Assembly (NCBI GenBank): GCA_019059635.1
Contig: JAGVRJ010000004.1
Coordinates: forward strand, 992,001-1,056,000
DNA from: Proales similis
Taxonomy: Eukaryota > Rotifera > Eurotatoria > Ploima > Proalidae
Direction: 5' to 3'
Length of the DNA stretch: 64,000 bases
Shown here: piece by piece, positions 25,506 through 35,126 of the stretch
How the letters are laid out: each line of letters begins with the position of its first letter
Position numbering within the stretch: position 1 is the stretch's first letter
Position numbers and translations under genes: made by a program
The notes under the pieces: model-generated
The model's input: the letters and a program-made list of their open reading frames with translations, nothing else
Database searches by the model: none
Told to the model about the DNA's origin: nothing

Positions 25506-28382
25506 TTAGCTGAGGTGTCCGAGGATTGTGAGGGATGGTTTGTGCGTGGCTAAGTAGCCACCTTCGTACTCGATGTAGTTCCTTTTGTATTGCTCGATTT
25601 CTTCTGCAAGGAGGGGATTTTTTTGGGCGCTGGTTTGGATATAATTTTCTGAGAGTTTTCTGAGTCTCTCCTTGATAGGTGGAACTCTGGCTAGTTCGTA
25701 GATTTTTGCGTTCGGGTAGCCTCGGGGGAGTCTCATTGCGCACCTGAGCGCTTGTCTTTCGTTCCTTTCTATCTCGTTTTGCGTGGAAGAGTCCGTGCAG
25801 AGGAATAGGAAAGGGACATACTCTATGATTGGTCTTATAAGTGTTTTATATGTTATCATTAGTATCCGAGTTGAGGCCCCCCACTTTTTTCCTTTGAGTT
25901 TTTTAAGCAGGTTAATGCGACGGGATATTTTAATTTTGGTGTTTGTCCAATGATTTTTGAGGCTGATTTTAGGGTCGAGCGTTAGGCCGAGGAATTTTGG
26001 GTTCATTTCTTTGCGGATTTTTTTCCTATAGATGAGTAAGTTTAGTTCGAATTTTGCCGAGTTATATTTTCTAGTGAGTATCGTGTAAATTGTCTTGTCT
26101 TGGCTTATTTTGACCCACCATTTGGACGCCCAGCTTCCGATAATATTGATAGCTTTTTGAAGCCTGGATTCGATTGTCTGGAGGTTCGGTGCGGTAGACC
26201 ATACTGTGAGGTCATCGGCAAACATGCCTAGGGAGCAGTTATCCGCGTGATTTTCGAGCGCTGTTAGGAGGTCATTTGCGTACAGGTTAAAAAGGGTTGG
26301 TCCAAGGACACTGCCCTGTGGCACCCCGCTGCGGATTTTTTTGATGTCCGATTTGGCGTTTCCTATCCTGACACAGAAGCTTCTGTTCGTGAGGTAGGAT
26401 TGAATCCAGAGACCTAGGTGGCTTGGGATCCTGTGTTCTTTTAGTTTCAGGAGTAGTCCTGCATGCCATATTCTGTCGAAGGCCTTTTCGATATCAAATA
26501 GTACGACTCCAGTCATGTTCCCTTGGTTAAAGCCTTGGCCAGCACTTTGGAGTAGTCTAAATATATGGTCCCTTGTTTGTTTGTTTTTCCTGAATCCCGA
26601 CTGATACTTGGATAGTACATTGTTGCTTTCTATCCACCCGAGTAGTCTTTTTTGCACTACTCGCTCGAGTAGTTTGCCTAGGCAGCTGAGTAGACTGATT
26701 GGCCTGTAGCTGCCCGCTTCGTTCGAGGGCTTGCCCTGTTTGTGTATCATGATTATTTCTGCTGACTTCCACACATCAGGCATTTGGGATAGCCTTAGTG
26801 ACCTGTTTGCGATTGTGGTGAAGACTTGAATAAACGTTGGTGGTAGCATTTGAATGGCCCGGTTTGTTATCCGGTCCGCTCCTGGTGAGCTGCTGGTTTT
26901 GAGATTCTTGATCAAGCAGGTGACCTCATCCTCAGTTGCCGTCATGGGTAGTTCGTCGTCGCGATCCCCTGTCCACAAGGCCGACTTGCTATCCTCTACT
27001 GATATGTGCCAACTTTTATAAAAGTGTGGTTCTTGCTGGAGGGTGAAGATATGTTCGAGTCTCTCAGAGAACGCGTTGGCCACTCCATTGTCTCCAGCAA
27101 TAACTTTGCCTTCGACCAGTAGACATGGGGATTTCCTTTGTTTAGGCTGGTTCGCTTTGTCTATTTCCTGGATGGTTTTCCACAGTTTGGGCTCAGAACT
27201 GTTCCATTTTTCCATGGCTATACAGGTTTTCTTCCACCTTCTCTCTTTATGCTTGAGTATCTCTAGTTTTATCCAGTTGGATAGCCTGTTGATCTCACTC
27301 TTTACTATCGGGTCGTTTGTCCACATGTGAGTTTTCCGCAGATTGTTTCGCTCTTTGATTTTGTCATGGATGAATTGGGGTATGGGTTTACCTTTGTCTG
27401 TTATTGTTGTTTTGTATTTGGTAGCAGCTTGTAGATTGCGGCTGATTATGTAAGTGAGTAGCTTGGCATGGGCGTTCAGTTGGCTTGGATTGCTATTGTT
27501 TAGGTTTGGGTGCTTTAGCATTGACGAGAGGTCCTCGTCTGTTTTACTACGGAGTAGGTCCCAGTCGACCTTAGGGATGGTTTTTTTGGTTACTATCGTG
27601 GTTGGCAGAGGCTTGCTTTGGACGTCAATCGACACTGGGAGGTGGTCGCTTTTTAACGCATAGTGCACTTCCTGGGCTAGTATAAGCTTTGCTGTAGTCG
27701 GTTTGGTTATGATCAGGTCTATGGTTGCAGTGTAACTGGGGTTGTGGGAAGGGGCGTAGGTTGGTGATCCGTCGTTCACAATGGTGAGCTCTTTCTGGTC
27801 AGCCAGGTTCTTCAGCAGCCTCCCATTGTAGTTGGATTTTTTGCAATTCCACTGCTGGTGGTGGGCGTTCATGTCTCCCATGATGATCGAGTGCCTAGCT
27901 TGTGCGAGTGTTTTCTTGATTAAGTGAGCATTCAGGGGAGTGTTTGGGCGCTGGTACATGGAGTGCAAAAACAGATCAGATCCATCCGGGAGTATATTGT
28001 GGACTCTGATTGTAAGCCATTCTGGGTGCTCATCCTCGCTTTCGACGAGTGAGAAAGGTAGGCCGTCTCTGATACTGATGCTGACTCCTCCTGCTGATTG
28101 TTTTTTCTTCCGACGGTCGCAGTTGGGTTCTCTGTCTCGTCTTATGGTAACGAACCCTCTGATTTCAAATTGTATTGTGGGATTTAGCCAAGTTTCGTTT
28201 AGGAGAAGTACGTCGATTTTCTGTTCTGCGAGAAAAAGCTCAAGCTCTGATTTTTTTGAACGGGCCGATTGTATGTTTAGATGTGCAATTTTTATAAAGT
28301 TACGGTGCGTTTTACTTGTGTTCGCTGTTTTTTCGTTTTGAGTCTGTCGATTTTTATCGGTTTTGTTAGTTGCCATGAACAT
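25506..28382 (-). CDS. Retrotransposon ORF2: endonuclease and reverse transcriptase
   Basis: 958 aa. N-terminal APE-type endonuclease (residues about 30-250) shows HLNIQSARSKKSELE, LLLNETWLN, MGDMNAHHQQWNC, TIDLIITKP and SDHLPVSIDV, which supply the catalytic Asn, Glu, Asp and His positions of the family. The reverse transcriptase follows (about 480-770) with the blocks SPGADRITNRA, YRPISLLSCLGKLLERV, GVPQGSVLGPTLFNLY and the catalytic MFADDLTVW, the usual F/YADD box. The C terminus has no RNase H and no obvious zinc knuckle. The first ATG overlaps the end of ORF1 by 17 bases (28366-28382) in another frame, as in other Jockey elements, implying reinitiation or a similar coupling. Confidence 0.95.
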   Translation of the reverse strand: MFMATNKTDKNRQTQNEKTANTSKTHRNFIKIAHLNIQSARSKKSELELFLAEQKIDVLLLNETWLNPTIQFEIRGFVTIRRDREPNCDRRKKKQSAGGVSISIRDGLPFSLVESEDEHPEWLTIRVHNILPDGSDLFLHSMYQRPNTPLNAHLIKKTLAQARHSIIMGDMNAHHQQWNCKKSNYNGRLLKNLADQKELTIVNDGSPTYAPSHNPSYTATIDLIITKPTTAKLILAQEVHYALKSDHLPVSIDVQSKPLPTTIVTKKTIPKVDWDLLRSKTDEDLSSMLKHPNLNNSNPSQLNAHAKLLTYIISRNLQAATKYKTTITDKGKPIPQFIHDKIKERNNLRKTHMWTNDPIVKSEINRLSNWIKLEILKHKERRWKKTCIAMEKWNSSEPKLWKTIQEIDKANQPKQRKSPCLLVEGKVIAGDNGVANAFSERLEHIFTLQQEPHFYKSWHISVEDSKSALWTGDRDDELPMTATEDEVTCLIKNLKTSSSPGADRITNRAIQMLPPTFIQVFTTIANRSLRLSQMPDVWKSAEIIMIHKQGKPSNEAGSYRPISLLSCLGKLLERVVQKRLLGWIESNNVLSKYQSGFRKNKQTRDHIFRLLQSAGQGFNQGNMTGVVLFDIEKAFDRIWHAGLLLKLKEHRIPSHLGLWIQSYLTNRSFCVRIGNAKSDIKKIRSGVPQGSVLGPTLFNLYANDLLTALENHADNCSLGMFADDLTVWSTAPNLQTIESRLQKAINIIGSWASKWWVKISQDKTIYTILTRKYNSAKFELNLLIYRKKIRKEMNPKFLGLTLDPKISLKNHWTNTKIKISRRINLLKKLKGKKWGASTRILMITYKTLIRPIIEYVPFLFLCTDSSTQNEIERNERQALRCAMRLPRGYPNAKIYELARVPPIKERLRKLSENYIQTSAQKNPLLAEEIEQYKRNYIEYEGGYLATHKPSLTILGHLS

Positions 28383-29598
28383 TGTTGAGGTTGTTTGGTA
28401 GTTTTGACTTTTTGCTAGGGGTTTTGTGGGAGGTATTAACTCTCGGCTTTTCCTTTGATACTTCGGTCATTTCACAGAGGGTGGAGAAGTCGTTGCTGAT
28501 GTTTGCTGTGGTGTCCCCCGATGACGGGCTGCTGTTTAGTGGTCTTTTGGACGTGTATGTGTATTCGGAGTTTATGGAGATATCTTTTATGGGGATTTTC
28601 TTATCCTGGTCGAGGGACTGATCGTTGGTCGCCTTTGTTGAGTAGCCTAGCGCCTTGTTCGTGATCTCTAGGAGACGTGTCATGACTGTTTCCAGTTTCA
28701 GGATTACTGGTCTTAGGATATTTTCCACTGTTTTCTCCACTATTTTCTGGATTTTTGAAGTGATCTTGTCGTCGTCTTTTAGAAGGGCCTGGGCATAGGT
28801 TCGGTGTTCGCAGTTCTCTGAGTCCCGCACTGCATTTTGAGATGCGAGGCCATTTGGTGCTCTGTCGTCCGATCTACTTTGGGTCTTGGAGCTGGCCAGT
28901 TGGAGGACGGGGCATCTTCGAGCGCAGGCTGCATGGTTGCCTGAGCAGTTGGCGCATTTGAGCGTGATGGCGGTGCAGTTTTCCCTTCTGTGGGGGCCAG
29001 CGCACTTGAGACATACTGGGGGCCGAGAGCATCCTGTTGATCTATGGCCGATTTGCTGGCAGTTCCAGCACTGCATGGGTTTCTTTTCCTGAACAACTCT
29101 GAATTTCATTATGCCGCCCAGTGTCAGTTTGTTTGACAGGAGTTTGTTGGCAGCCTCCGTGTTCACTGCTGTGAGTTCAACCACACTGGTAGGCTTGTTG
29201 TTCCTGCTGTGGATTCTCTTAGCGGAGGTTATTCCCTGTTTAAGCAGGTCTTCCTGTGCCTCATTTGAGGTGAGGTCAATGCTTGTGGGTAAGTTGAGCA
29301 CCGTACATATTGTGGGCTTTGGAGCGGGAGCATACGGTTTGGTGCCGTCGATAAAGGCGTTTGGTGGCCATTCCTGAGATAGAAGTTGGTGGGTGGACGG
29401 GTCGTCAGTGGCAATGATGAGTACTTGTTTCTTTTGTTTCTCTGCTATCGAGGTCGACTTGATTAACTCAAAATCTACTTCCGGTTTGCATCTTTTGATC
29501 TCGTCCTTTAGGGCGTAGACGTTCGCATATTTTGCCGAAGCGGCAGCACTTATTTTCAGCTTAATTGCTGGCAAGGGAGGATCAACTGTGTCCTCCAT
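28366..29598 (-). CDS. Retrotransposon ORF1: gag-like nucleic-acid-binding protein
   Basis: 410 aa. The N-terminal two thirds is a gag-type region (IKRCKPEVDFELIKS, QVLIIATDDP, DLLKQGITSAKRI). Next come three consecutive Cys/His knuckles around residues 175-235: CWNCQQIGHRSTGC, CLKCAGPHRRENC and CANCSGNHAACARRC, the arrangement typical of Jockey-like ORF1 proteins that coat element RNA. The C-terminal tail is Ser/Lys/Asn-rich. The start at 29598 (MEDTVDPPLPAIKLK) is the first methionine of the conserved part and lies about 100 bp inside the element's 5' end. It stops 17 bases after the ORF2 start. A diverged relative lies at 23201-23917. Confidence 0.93.
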   Translation of the reverse strand: MEDTVDPPLPAIKLKISAAASAKYANVYALKDEIKRCKPEVDFELIKSTSIAEKQKKQVLIIATDDPSTHQLLSQEWPPNAFIDGTKPYAPAPKPTICTVLNLPTSIDLTSNEAQEDLLKQGITSAKRIHSRNNKPTSVVELTAVNTEAANKLLSNKLTLGGIMKFRVVQEKKPMQCWNCQQIGHRSTGCSRPPVCLKCAGPHRRENCTAITLKCANCSGNHAACARRCPVLQLASSKTQSRSDDRAPNGLASQNAVRDSENCEHRTYAQALLKDDDKITSKIQKIVEKTVENILRPVILKLETVMTRLLEITNKALGYSTKATNDQSLDQDKKIPIKDISINSEYTYTSKRPLNSSPSSGDTTANISNDFSTLCEMTEVSKEKPRVNTSHKTPSKKSKLPNNLNNVHGN

Positions 29599-29701
29599 GA
29601 GGGTAGCAGCAGATTATGTTAAGCTTGCTGTGTATGCTCACAAGTTTGCAATTTGAAATTTTCGATACTTCGTAAGTTATAAAGTAACTTAGTGTCTTCG
29701 G

Positions 29702-30086
29702 AAAAAACCAGGCACCGGAAGAGCTAGCTGAAGAGATACCAGAAATGGAATTGAATGTCTCTTTTGAAATAAACCGTGTTTAACTTAATTTGAGTTTGGC
29801 TTGCTATGAACATGTAAACGACTCGTAAAATTTCCCCAATATTTTAAATAAAAAAATCTTCCTCCAATCGATAGCTAACGGTGTGAGGGAATCAAACGGT
29901 GTGAGGCATTCTTGCAATGCTCTGGCAGAGAGGAGAATAATTTTCAAGACTGATTCCATTTTAATTTAGATTAAAACCACCGCTCGGCTTCAGCGCACAG
30001 GGACCTAAGAAGGTCCTTGCCGCCGATGCGCTCGTCATCGCAGTAGCTTCGGAAGTCTATTCCGTAGAGGATACATACTTCGTGTA
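29702..30086 (+). repeat. Right 385-bp direct repeat flanking the retrotransposon
   Basis: Exact copy of 24841-25225, starting at the 5' terminus of the inserted element. It carries the last coding bases, 3' UTR and AATAAA of the duplicated LRRC43 end plus the first third of an R repeat. Confidence 0.9.
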
Positions 30087-30338
30087 TAACTATTAAAGTT
30101 ATTTGTGCCTTCTCCTCGAGCGGGCGCTTCTATTTAAACGCGCTCCGAGGGCGGAGCATTTGGTTGCATTCTTGTGCTCATAAATATATATATTTTAGCA
30201 TTCGGCTTCAATATATATATATATATATATATATTAATAGCAGTAGTAGTATATATATAAATAGTATAATTATATACGCGCACGCATAAGTATGGTCAAA
30301 TAAGGTGAAAAGCGAGAACACTGAACCCAAGCCTTAAC
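29957..30338 (+). repeat. R repeat, copy inside the LRRC43 duplicate
   Basis: 382 bp matching 35127-35510 nearly base for base, apart from an (AT)n tract one unit shorter. It ends with the shared gaacactgaacccaagcc block, after which the two loci part. It contains a palindrome-rich GC segment, a TATTTAAA motif followed by a GC-rich stretch, and an (AT)n tail. Confidence 0.9.
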
Positions 30339-31216
30339 TCTTGACTCGAGAGCCATATCTTTTAAATACGACCAAAAAAAGATAAACCTAAAGCTTTCCA
30401 GATCTGATCTCCTGTCTTTTTTAATCTTATTTCACGTCAAGTCAAATATTAAAGGGAAAATTATAGAGCCTGAACTCATCACCTTCTTGGTTGCTATTCA
30501 AACCAATTTTAACGGACCCAAGACCGTCTATCTGAGGAAAAATTTCTGCAAAATGCGTAAACTAATGCTATTATCTCTAAGAAGCACAATGATAGTGAAC
30601 TTGAGTATTTGATAGCCTTTCATTTTAATTTTGATTAAAACCACCGCTCGGCTTCAGCGCACAGGGACCTAAGAAGGTCCCTGCCGCCGATGCGCTCGTC
30701 ATCGCAGTAGCTTCGGAAGTCTATTCCGTAGAGGATACATACTTCGTGTATAACTATTAAAGTTATTTGTGCCTTCTCCTCGAGCGGGCGCTTCTATTTA
30801 AACGCGCTCCGAGGGCGGAGCATTTGGTTGCATTCTTGTGCTCATAAATATATATATTTTAGCATTCAATACGTAAAAGATGAATGGTTTTTATAGATAA
30901 ATACTGCCTTATGAAAAATCCTACTACAATGATCTCTTGCGCTTTAAAGTATACAACGTTTGTGAGCCATGATTCTCATTCCAAAACCCCCAATTAGAAT
31001 CAGAAAACCGCCTAGACCTGATAAAATAGAACTTATCATTCGCTAACTCTTTATTGAGAAAATCTGAATCAAATGTGTATTGATAATTATTTAATTTGCT
31101 CAAACAAAATTTCTCTCTTTAGGTATGTTAACTGCACTCTTGTGTCTGAGCAGCATCGATTGACTTTAGAAAATTTTCAGTCTAGCTAATATTCGATATT
31201 TGTTTTAAAAATCTTA
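30339..31216. other. AT-rich non-coding stretch with an R repeat inside
   Basis: No coding frame or exon chain is supported. It contains one shortened R copy (30621-30867, listed separately). The remainder is low-GC sequence without recognised features; the right end is downstream of the CIMIP2-like gene. Confidence 0.5.
30621..30867 (+). repeat. R repeat, short copy without the AT tail
   Basis: 247 bp, same orientation as the other copies, with very few substitutions (for example ggtccctgcc for ggtccttgcc). It ends at ttttagcattc, before the (AT)n tail, and the flanks do not match those of other copies. I see no clear target-site duplication. Confidence 0.88.
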
Positions 31217-31836
31217 CTAAGGCAAATTCTCTTCTTGTATCTCATGGTTGGTCTTGGGAATCACAAAGTGGTCAACTTTGAGAAGATCCCCTGCCCTGTC
31301 TTTGTAAAAATCTCTGTGCTTTTGGCTTTGCTAGAATGGCTTAAGCAATTAAGAAAGGTCATAAAGATCCATTCAACGAACTGCTCAGACCTCATAGAAA
31401 TGATTCAACTCTTGAGTTCTATCATGATTGTAGTTGTTAAGTTTGTATTTTGGCTCAAATAAACTTTCATCCTGAACTCTTCTCCTATGGTTGATGGTCA
31501 GTTCAGGGTTGTTGCTTATCGAGGTTGGAAAGTAGCCACCTGTTTTCATGGTGCTTAGTCGATTCATTGAAAGACGTTTGTTTAGCTTACCTCTGGAGTA
31601 AAGGCTCTTAGAGGAATGCAGGACCTCATTCCTGAAATCATTGAAATACTTTTTGGAAGCATTTCCGAAGGTTTCTCCGTACTGAGACGCCACGGTGGGA
31701 ACATGGCCCGCATAACTAGGTTGAGTTAAGTTTTCTTCATCTCTATCCTTTTAGAGTAACAGTACCCTGGCATCAGAGAGGGTGGACGATAAGTCGCCGT
31801 GTAGGAAGTGGAAAGGGTTCCTGCAGCTCGAGACAT
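31217..31836 (-). CDS. CIMIP2/FAM166-like ciliary microtubule inner protein
   Basis: Small protein of the CIMIP2 (formerly FAM166/C2orf70) family, which lies inside axonemal doublet microtubules. Four exons on the minus strand: 31766-31836, 31591-31715, 31391-31539, 31217-31330; 152 aa. Family hallmarks are MPGYAGHVP followed by YGETFGNASKKYFNDFR near residues 22-52, GYFPTS, and a C-terminal QSQKHRDFYKDRAGDLLKV block like the family's HRDYYKDKTG. The second intron (51 bp) is a multiple of three without stops, so reading through it would insert 17 residues; I splice it because GT-AG borders are clean. A perfect X-box lies 73 bp upstream of the ATG. Next to LRRC43, another axonemal-type gene, in divergent orientation. 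The exact paralogue (2A, 2B or 2C) is not resolved. Confidence 0.88.
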
Positions 31837-31909
31837 TTTGCAAGGTTTTGGCAACAATTTCTTTAGGGTTAACTTTCTGATTGCGAAAGCCAGAGTTTAC
31901 TAAAAACCT

Positions 31910-31923
31910 GTCTCTATGGAAAC
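31910..31923 (-). promoter_or_regulatory. X-box (RFX site) upstream of the CIMIP2-like gene
   Basis: On the minus strand it reads GTTTCCATAGAGAC, matching every position of the RYYNYYATRRNRAC X-box bound by RFX/DAF-19 factors that drive ciliary genes. It is 73 bp upstream of the start codon, within the usual distance for ciliary promoters. Confidence 0.75.
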
Positions 31924-31936
31924 GTCAAGTTTTGGT

Positions 31937-32297
31937 GAACGGACTGATTAAAATGATGAGGTTCTAGAACTTATGTTAAGTTAAATGATGTTAAAAAGCT
32001 GTTCCTCGGCCTATTCTCAAGGCTATGCATGGAAGATTTAAATTTGTTAGAGGAAGAAACAAAATAGCATTGGCCATTGGCTTTAAAGCAAGAGGCTCAA
32101 AGAAACACTCAGAATACATAATTTGTTTCAATGTTTTATGTTCTTAATCCTTGACCCTAAATCTTGATGAATAGTTCATCAAGATTTCTCAGTTTGAGGG
32201 CCCTATATGGCCCATTAACAAAAAGTCTGGTAGACAGAAGCTTAATTTCGTTTAACTAATCATAAGCCGTAAACAAATTAGCTGTTATTTAGTATTT
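31937..32297. other. Intergenic sequence between the two ciliary genes
   Basis: No gene seen. Divergent promoter region of the CIMIP2-like gene and LRRC43, later widened by the R repeat at 32298-32618. Confidence 0.5.
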
Positions 32298-32618
32298 CAT
32301 TTTAATTTAGATTAAAACCACCGCTCGGCTTCAGCGCACAGGGACCTAAGAAGGTCCTTGCCGCCGATGCGCTCGTCATCGCAGTAGCTTCGGAAGTCTA
32401 TTCCGTAGAGGATACATACTTCGTGTATAACTATTAAAGTTATTTGTGCCTTCTCCTCGAGCGGGCGCTTCTATTTAAACGCGCTCCGAGGGCGGAGCAT
32501 TTGGTTGCATTCTTGTGCTCATAAATATATATATTTTAGCATTCGGCTTCAATATATATATATATATATATATATTAATAGCAGTAGTAGTATATATATA
32601 AATAGTATAATTATATAC
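32298..32618 (+). repeat. R repeat between the divergent ciliary genes
   Basis: 321 bp, plus orientation, including the (AT)n tail and ending at aattatatac. It lacks the further ~60 bp shared by the copies at 29957 and 35127. It sits in the spacer between the CIMIP2-like and LRRC43 start codons. Confidence 0.9.
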
Positions 32619-32706
32619 CTTTCTATAATTATACTACCTTACATTAGGACGTTTTTATAATTATGCAGGGGCAATGTCAGAATATCCCAATAGAGTCCCA
32701 CCTATG

Positions 32707-32721
32707 GTTGCTAATAGTAAC
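32707..32721 (+). promoter_or_regulatory. X-box-like RFX site upstream of LRRC43
   Basis: GTTGCTAATAGTAAC has two proper half sites (RYYNYY and RRNRAC) with a three-base spacer instead of the usual two, still within the range described for RFX sites. It is 53 bp upstream of the LRRC43 ATG. Confidence 0.6.
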
Positions 32722-32774
32722 AGTTCCTAATAATGCGCGTTTCAACGTGGATTTGAGCCGAGTTGGATTGAAAA

Positions 32775-34901
32775 ATGGACACTTCTGCTAAGTTGGTTTC
32801 TTTCCAAGAATGCTTTGATAGCCACCTAAAGCGGCTAAAGCTTGGAAGCTTTCCATGCAGGCCGGTAAAAGTTGGATTTTATTTGAGACCCTGTAACAAT
32901 CTTTAATGCTGATCATTTCGAAGATAAAAGACCGCTACTTTCCTTTGGGTAGCCTTCACACTTATAAATTTCTTATTAATTTCCTAAAGCCTTTTCTCAA
33001 GTTGAAGAGGAATACATAAATCCGAACGAGGAGGCAGAAGAAATGCTTGACATGATTCGGGATAAGAAATCTCCTTGGCACGAACCGATTGATTGGACCG
33101 ATGACGCAGACCTCATTCGAGAAAAATGTATTCTGGACGAGCTGAAGAGTCGTCCCGAACGATATTTCAAAAGTCTTCGTCTTAATAACAGAAACGTAAA
33201 ATTTTGAATCAACATTTTAGCGTCGAATTCCAGAGTAAAACGTTGATCTGACAAGATTATCCGAGTAGATGAAAGTCTTAAAAATTTCACTCGTCTGAAT
33301 GAGTTGGGCCTAAATTCAAACAACCTAAAAGAGTTTAATGTTTCATTTCTACCGGCGTCAGTAGAAGTAATGATTGTGATCTATTGATTAAAATAGAAAA
33401 TTAAATATTCGTAGAAACTCGATCTTTCCGGAAACGTGATCAGAGATTTAAAGGATTTCCAAACTAAAGAAAAGATCCATCTCAAACACTTGAATTTGAA
33501 TTGCAATCTGCTCAGATCTATTGAAGACTGCTTTTTGCCCAATGTTTGGTAAAAATCTTTCTAATTGAACCGAATTAAAAGTCAGATTCACATTCATTCG
33601 AAAGGTCCTGCTTGCTATCGTTGGATATCGGATATAATCATATAGACAACTTATTCAAAACGATTGATGAGCTCAAGAACATAAAAACTCTTCGAGTTTT
33701 AACTCTTGCTGGCAATCCAATCGTGGTAGGCTACCAGAGGAAAATAGAGATGAACGAATCTTTTTATTTTAATTTAAGCTTCTGCCAAACTATCGTGGTT
33801 TCATTGTTGATTCGCTCAAGCAATTGATTTCACTTGACGACAAGCCTATCACCAGAGAGGAAAGAATTCAATTCATCGACTATTCGAAAGTAGAAGGTAT
33901 TTCTTTAGAATCTCTGATGTAGTTTTATATTTCAAAACACAGAAATCGATCATCTAGAATCCGATGCGAAGGCCAAAGTACAGCTTAATTTTCATTCTCT
34001 GAGACAGCTTCTTGTTCCGGAAGCTCCAGATGTATGCAAAAACTAAAATTTTGTAGTCAGAATACTAATGATCTCTTAAATTCAAGTTTGATGAAGCAGA
34101 AGTAGCCATATCTTTTTACATAATTAAATTTAAGATTCCTCTTGATGAAAAGACGAGTGCTTTTGACGAACATGCTCTTGTAAATTGTCTTCTGATTTAT
34201 TTACTCACAGCAGATTGAAATTTGTGAGTTAAGGCTTTTGGGTCCGGTTTTTGGGAACAAAGAGCCGGTTACAATGCAAAGATATTGGAGAGTCCTGAAA
34301 TTGAGGCAGTGCCCAACCAAGACTTGGCTGAGAAAGGATTATTTCAATTGGATTTTCAAAATATCGCTTCTTTGAGAAATTTTCTTTTGGATGGAGTCAC
34401 CTTTCAATTAGTTGAAAGAAGGGTAAGATATTGAGGAATTCAGAAAGGAATCGACATGTTTTTAGTTCCGATTTTTATCAGAAGCTTTATCGACTAAAAC
34501 AAGAGGCAGGCTCTGAAAGTCTCCAAAAGAAGAAAGGAAAGAAAGATGAAAAGAAAGAGAAGCCAAAAAAAAAGAAAGCAGATCTTTCAATCCTTTTGCA
34601 AGGCTTTAATCTGATTGAAGAGGAAGATCACATTATTGCTCAATTCAATCTTGAAGTTTATCAGGTTCTAGATGGGCATATGAACAAACATGAAAAGACT
34701 TTTAGAGAGAAGCAGCAGCGACGAGATGAAAACGGATTACGACAAACTGATGCCTCCTCTAAACTATCGAAGAAGAGCAGTAAAAAATCGGCGCCTGGCA
34801 AAGAAAAGGGTAAAAGATTATCTATTGGCAAGCAGCTAAATAGGCTAAAAATAATTGGAAGGAGCGGCGAAAAAAAACCAGGCACCGGAAGAGCTAGCTG
34901 A
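32775..34901 (+). CDS. LRRC43: Leucine-rich repeat-containing protein 43
   Basis: LRR protein conserved in animals that keep motile cilia or flagella; molecular role poorly known. Exons: 32775-32864, 32924-32948, 32990-33195, 33256-33366, 33415-33548, 33605-33725, 33779-33896, 33943-34031, 34087-34179, 34234-34422, 34482-34901; all phases agree, 531 aa. LRRs span about residues 115-255 (LNELGLNSNNLKEF, KLDLSGNVI, LKHLNLNCNLL, LLSLDIGYNHI, RVLTLAGNPI), followed by LPNYRGFIVDSLKQLISLDD, which matches the family's PYYRGLTIDSL block. The C terminus is a Lys-rich coiled region. An eighth A in the run 34870-34877 shifts the frame so the protein ends KPGTGRAS. With seven A's it would run 17 codons further to 34953 and end NVSFEINRV, which resembles the family's C-terminal strand. 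AATAAA at 35017-35022. Confidence 0.92.
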
Positions 34902-35126
34902 AGAGATACCAGAAATGGAATTGAATGTCTCTTTTGAAATAAACCGTGTTTAACTTAATTTGAGTTTGGCTTGCTATGAACATGTAAACGACTCGTAAAA
35001 TTTCCCCAATATTTTAAATAAAAAAATCTTCCTCCAATCGATAGCTAACGGTGTGAGGGAATCAAACGGTGTGAGGCATTCTTGCAATGCTCTGGCAGAG
35101 AGGAGAATAATTTTCAAGACTGATTC

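Larger units (their letters stand above)
25226..29701 (-). mobile_element. Intact Jockey-type non-LTR retrotransposon
   Basis: A 4,476-bp element on the minus strand with an apparently complete 5' region, two uninterrupted ORFs and a 3' end that reads ...AATAAAAACTACTAC with no long poly(A). ORF1 (28366-29598) is a gag with three CCHC-like knuckles; ORF2 (25506-28382) carries endonuclease and reverse transcriptase. There is no RNase H domain after the RT, as in the Jockey clade. Intact frames and the identical 385-bp flanks point to a recent insertion that may still be able to move. It sits inside a duplicate of the LRRC43 3' flank, so it does not interrupt a functional gene. Confidence 0.93.

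Noticed and set aside
27940-28341. Plus-strand ORFs within the retrotransposon
   Set aside because: Antisense to the endonuclease domain of ORF2 with no recognisable content.
31385-31693. Continuous minus-strand ORF as a single exon
   Set aside because: It reads through a 51-bp in-frame intron and lacks the N-terminal PGYAGHVP start and the C-terminal exon of the CIMIP2 family.
34431-34901. A separate 156-aa gene starting at 34431
   Set aside because: This is the last exon of LRRC43 plus part of the intron before it.
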